From Zerene cesonia (taxonomy: Eukaryota > Arthropoda > Insecta > Lepidoptera > Pieridae): 64,000 nt of DNA. A program made the translations under genes and the position numbers. Where the stretch lies: contig NC_052120.1 in NCBI RefSeq assembly GCF_012273895.1, positions 9,607,756 to 9,671,755 on the forward strand. The letters run 5' to 3'. The notes beneath the pieces were generated by a model. The model had not been told where the DNA came from. It searched no databases and saw only the letters and a list, made by a program, of their open reading frames with translations. This document shows positions 63,277 to 64,000 of the stretch, piece after piece (within the stretch, counting starts at the first letter, position 1; each line of letters starts with the position of its first letter).

Positions 63277-63783
63277 GCCGCTCCCAGGGACGTCAGAGAT
63301 CTTATTTGTAGAAAAAATGTGTTAATTATAGAATATGAAATGAGTGTTTAATTTTAGAGATGATGTTAGTTTTGTGAATAAATAATATTGTTGGATATTT
63401 TATTTTATATTTCTTTTCATCTTCATATATTTCTTGTCTTAGAAATAAAAACATTTTTTAATAATTCTACGTCAATTATACCACTTTAATCTATTAAAAT
63501 ATTTAATCTATTAATAACAGTATAATAAAAAAACCTCATCGTCATAAACACAAACAAACAAAGACGCTTTCGCATTGAGAATATTATAATTTAATTTAAA
63601 ATGTTATGTGTTAGTTTTCCTTGAATATATCCCTACTCATGTATTCATTAAACCGACTGTGACTTGCAAGACGAAGATATAATATTTATATCTCTATCCT
63701 CGAACTAATCAAGGGTAGACTAAAACAAAACACTAATAATAAAATCGCAAGAACAAGTTAGAAATAAAAATAAACAACAGCAA

Positions 63784-63802
63784 TTTATTAAACGCTTTTA
63801 TT
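63784..63802 (-). terminator. Polyadenylation signals for the DHA kinase gene
   Basis: Two AATAAA signals on the - strand (63789-63784 and 63802-63797), 20 to 35 bases after the TAG stop. Confidence 0.5.
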
Positions 63803-63821
63803 AACACACACACATTTAAAG

Positions 63822-63936
63822 CTAACAATGTTCGATAATAGTACGAAGTATGGCTTCGATCCACACAGCGGCCGCCCGCGCGCCCGCGTCCTCGTCGTGC
63901 GTGTACACGCTGGCTACGTACGACGCGCGACCCGCC
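63822..63936 (-). CDS. Triokinase/FMN cyclase (DHA kinase), last exon
   Basis: One base plus 38 codons after acceptor attcgcag|GG (first exon base 63936), stop TAG at 63824-63822. The 37 residues read AGRASYVASVYTHDEDAGA and end VWIEAILRTIIEHC. AGRASY, an acidic residue, Gly-Ala and then a helix is the typical C-terminus of the DhaL (nucleotide-binding) domain of dihydroxyacetone kinases; animal triokinase/FMN cyclase ends this way. That enzyme phosphorylates dihydroxyacetone and glyceraldehyde and can cyclise FAD to riboflavin cyclic phosphate. The exon is far more GC-rich than its flanks. The gene points towards STRAD (tail to tail) and continues off the right edge. The identification rests on one short exon. 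Confidence 0.7.
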
Positions 63937-64000
63937 CTGCGAATATGCACTTTATTTGTATGGGCTAGATTTGAAAATCGTTTGGCTTAGTGTATCCACT

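Overview
The window is insect nuclear DNA, almost certainly from a moth or butterfly. It is AT-rich, has almost no long open frames, and its coding exons are short, bounded by GT/AG, and separated by long introns. The background is packed with interspersed repeats typical of Lepidoptera: short elements starting TCCTACTAATATTATAAA and ending GCGCAGCTAGT, other CTAGT-ended families, MITE-like hairpins, and the repeat carrying the GGTTCGCCTGATGGTAAG core. There is no bacterial or viral gene content. Two runs of exactly 1000 N (18446-19445 and 45586-46585) are placeholder gaps.

Only the right third is gene-dense. The best supported gene is a complete seven-exon STRAD (STE20-related adaptor pseudokinase, the LKB1 partner) on the + strand at 56880-61866. 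Its 363-residue product ends in Trp-Asp-Phe. Convergent with it, at 63822-63936 on the - strand, is the last coding exon of what looks like triokinase/FMN cyclase (dihydroxyacetone kinase).

The - strand from about 55 kb leftwards carries exons of one or more long genes that leave the window on the left. They are a TATA-containing candidate non-coding first exon near 54.75-54.97 kb, a proline-rich N-terminal coding exon at 46656-45167 broken by a gap, and another N-terminal coding exon at 26757-26253. Both coding exons end in phase 1 at a good donor, so they could be alternative first exons of one gene, but no downstream exon was found in the window. The products were not identified.

Everything else (1-26 kb, 27-45 kb, 47-54 kb) reads as intronic or intergenic DNA built from repeats. 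The most informative structures are: (i) near-identical sequence on both sides of the first gap, which looks like unmerged allelic contig ends with a hairpin insertion in only one copy; (ii) head-to-tail arrays of CTAGT-ended elements, including a chimeric family sharing one internal junction at three sites; (iii) a 14-bp minisatellite filling STRAD intron 5; and (iv) a decayed non-LTR reverse transcriptase between the - strand TATA exon and STRAD. I did not find a clearly new multi-gene system.
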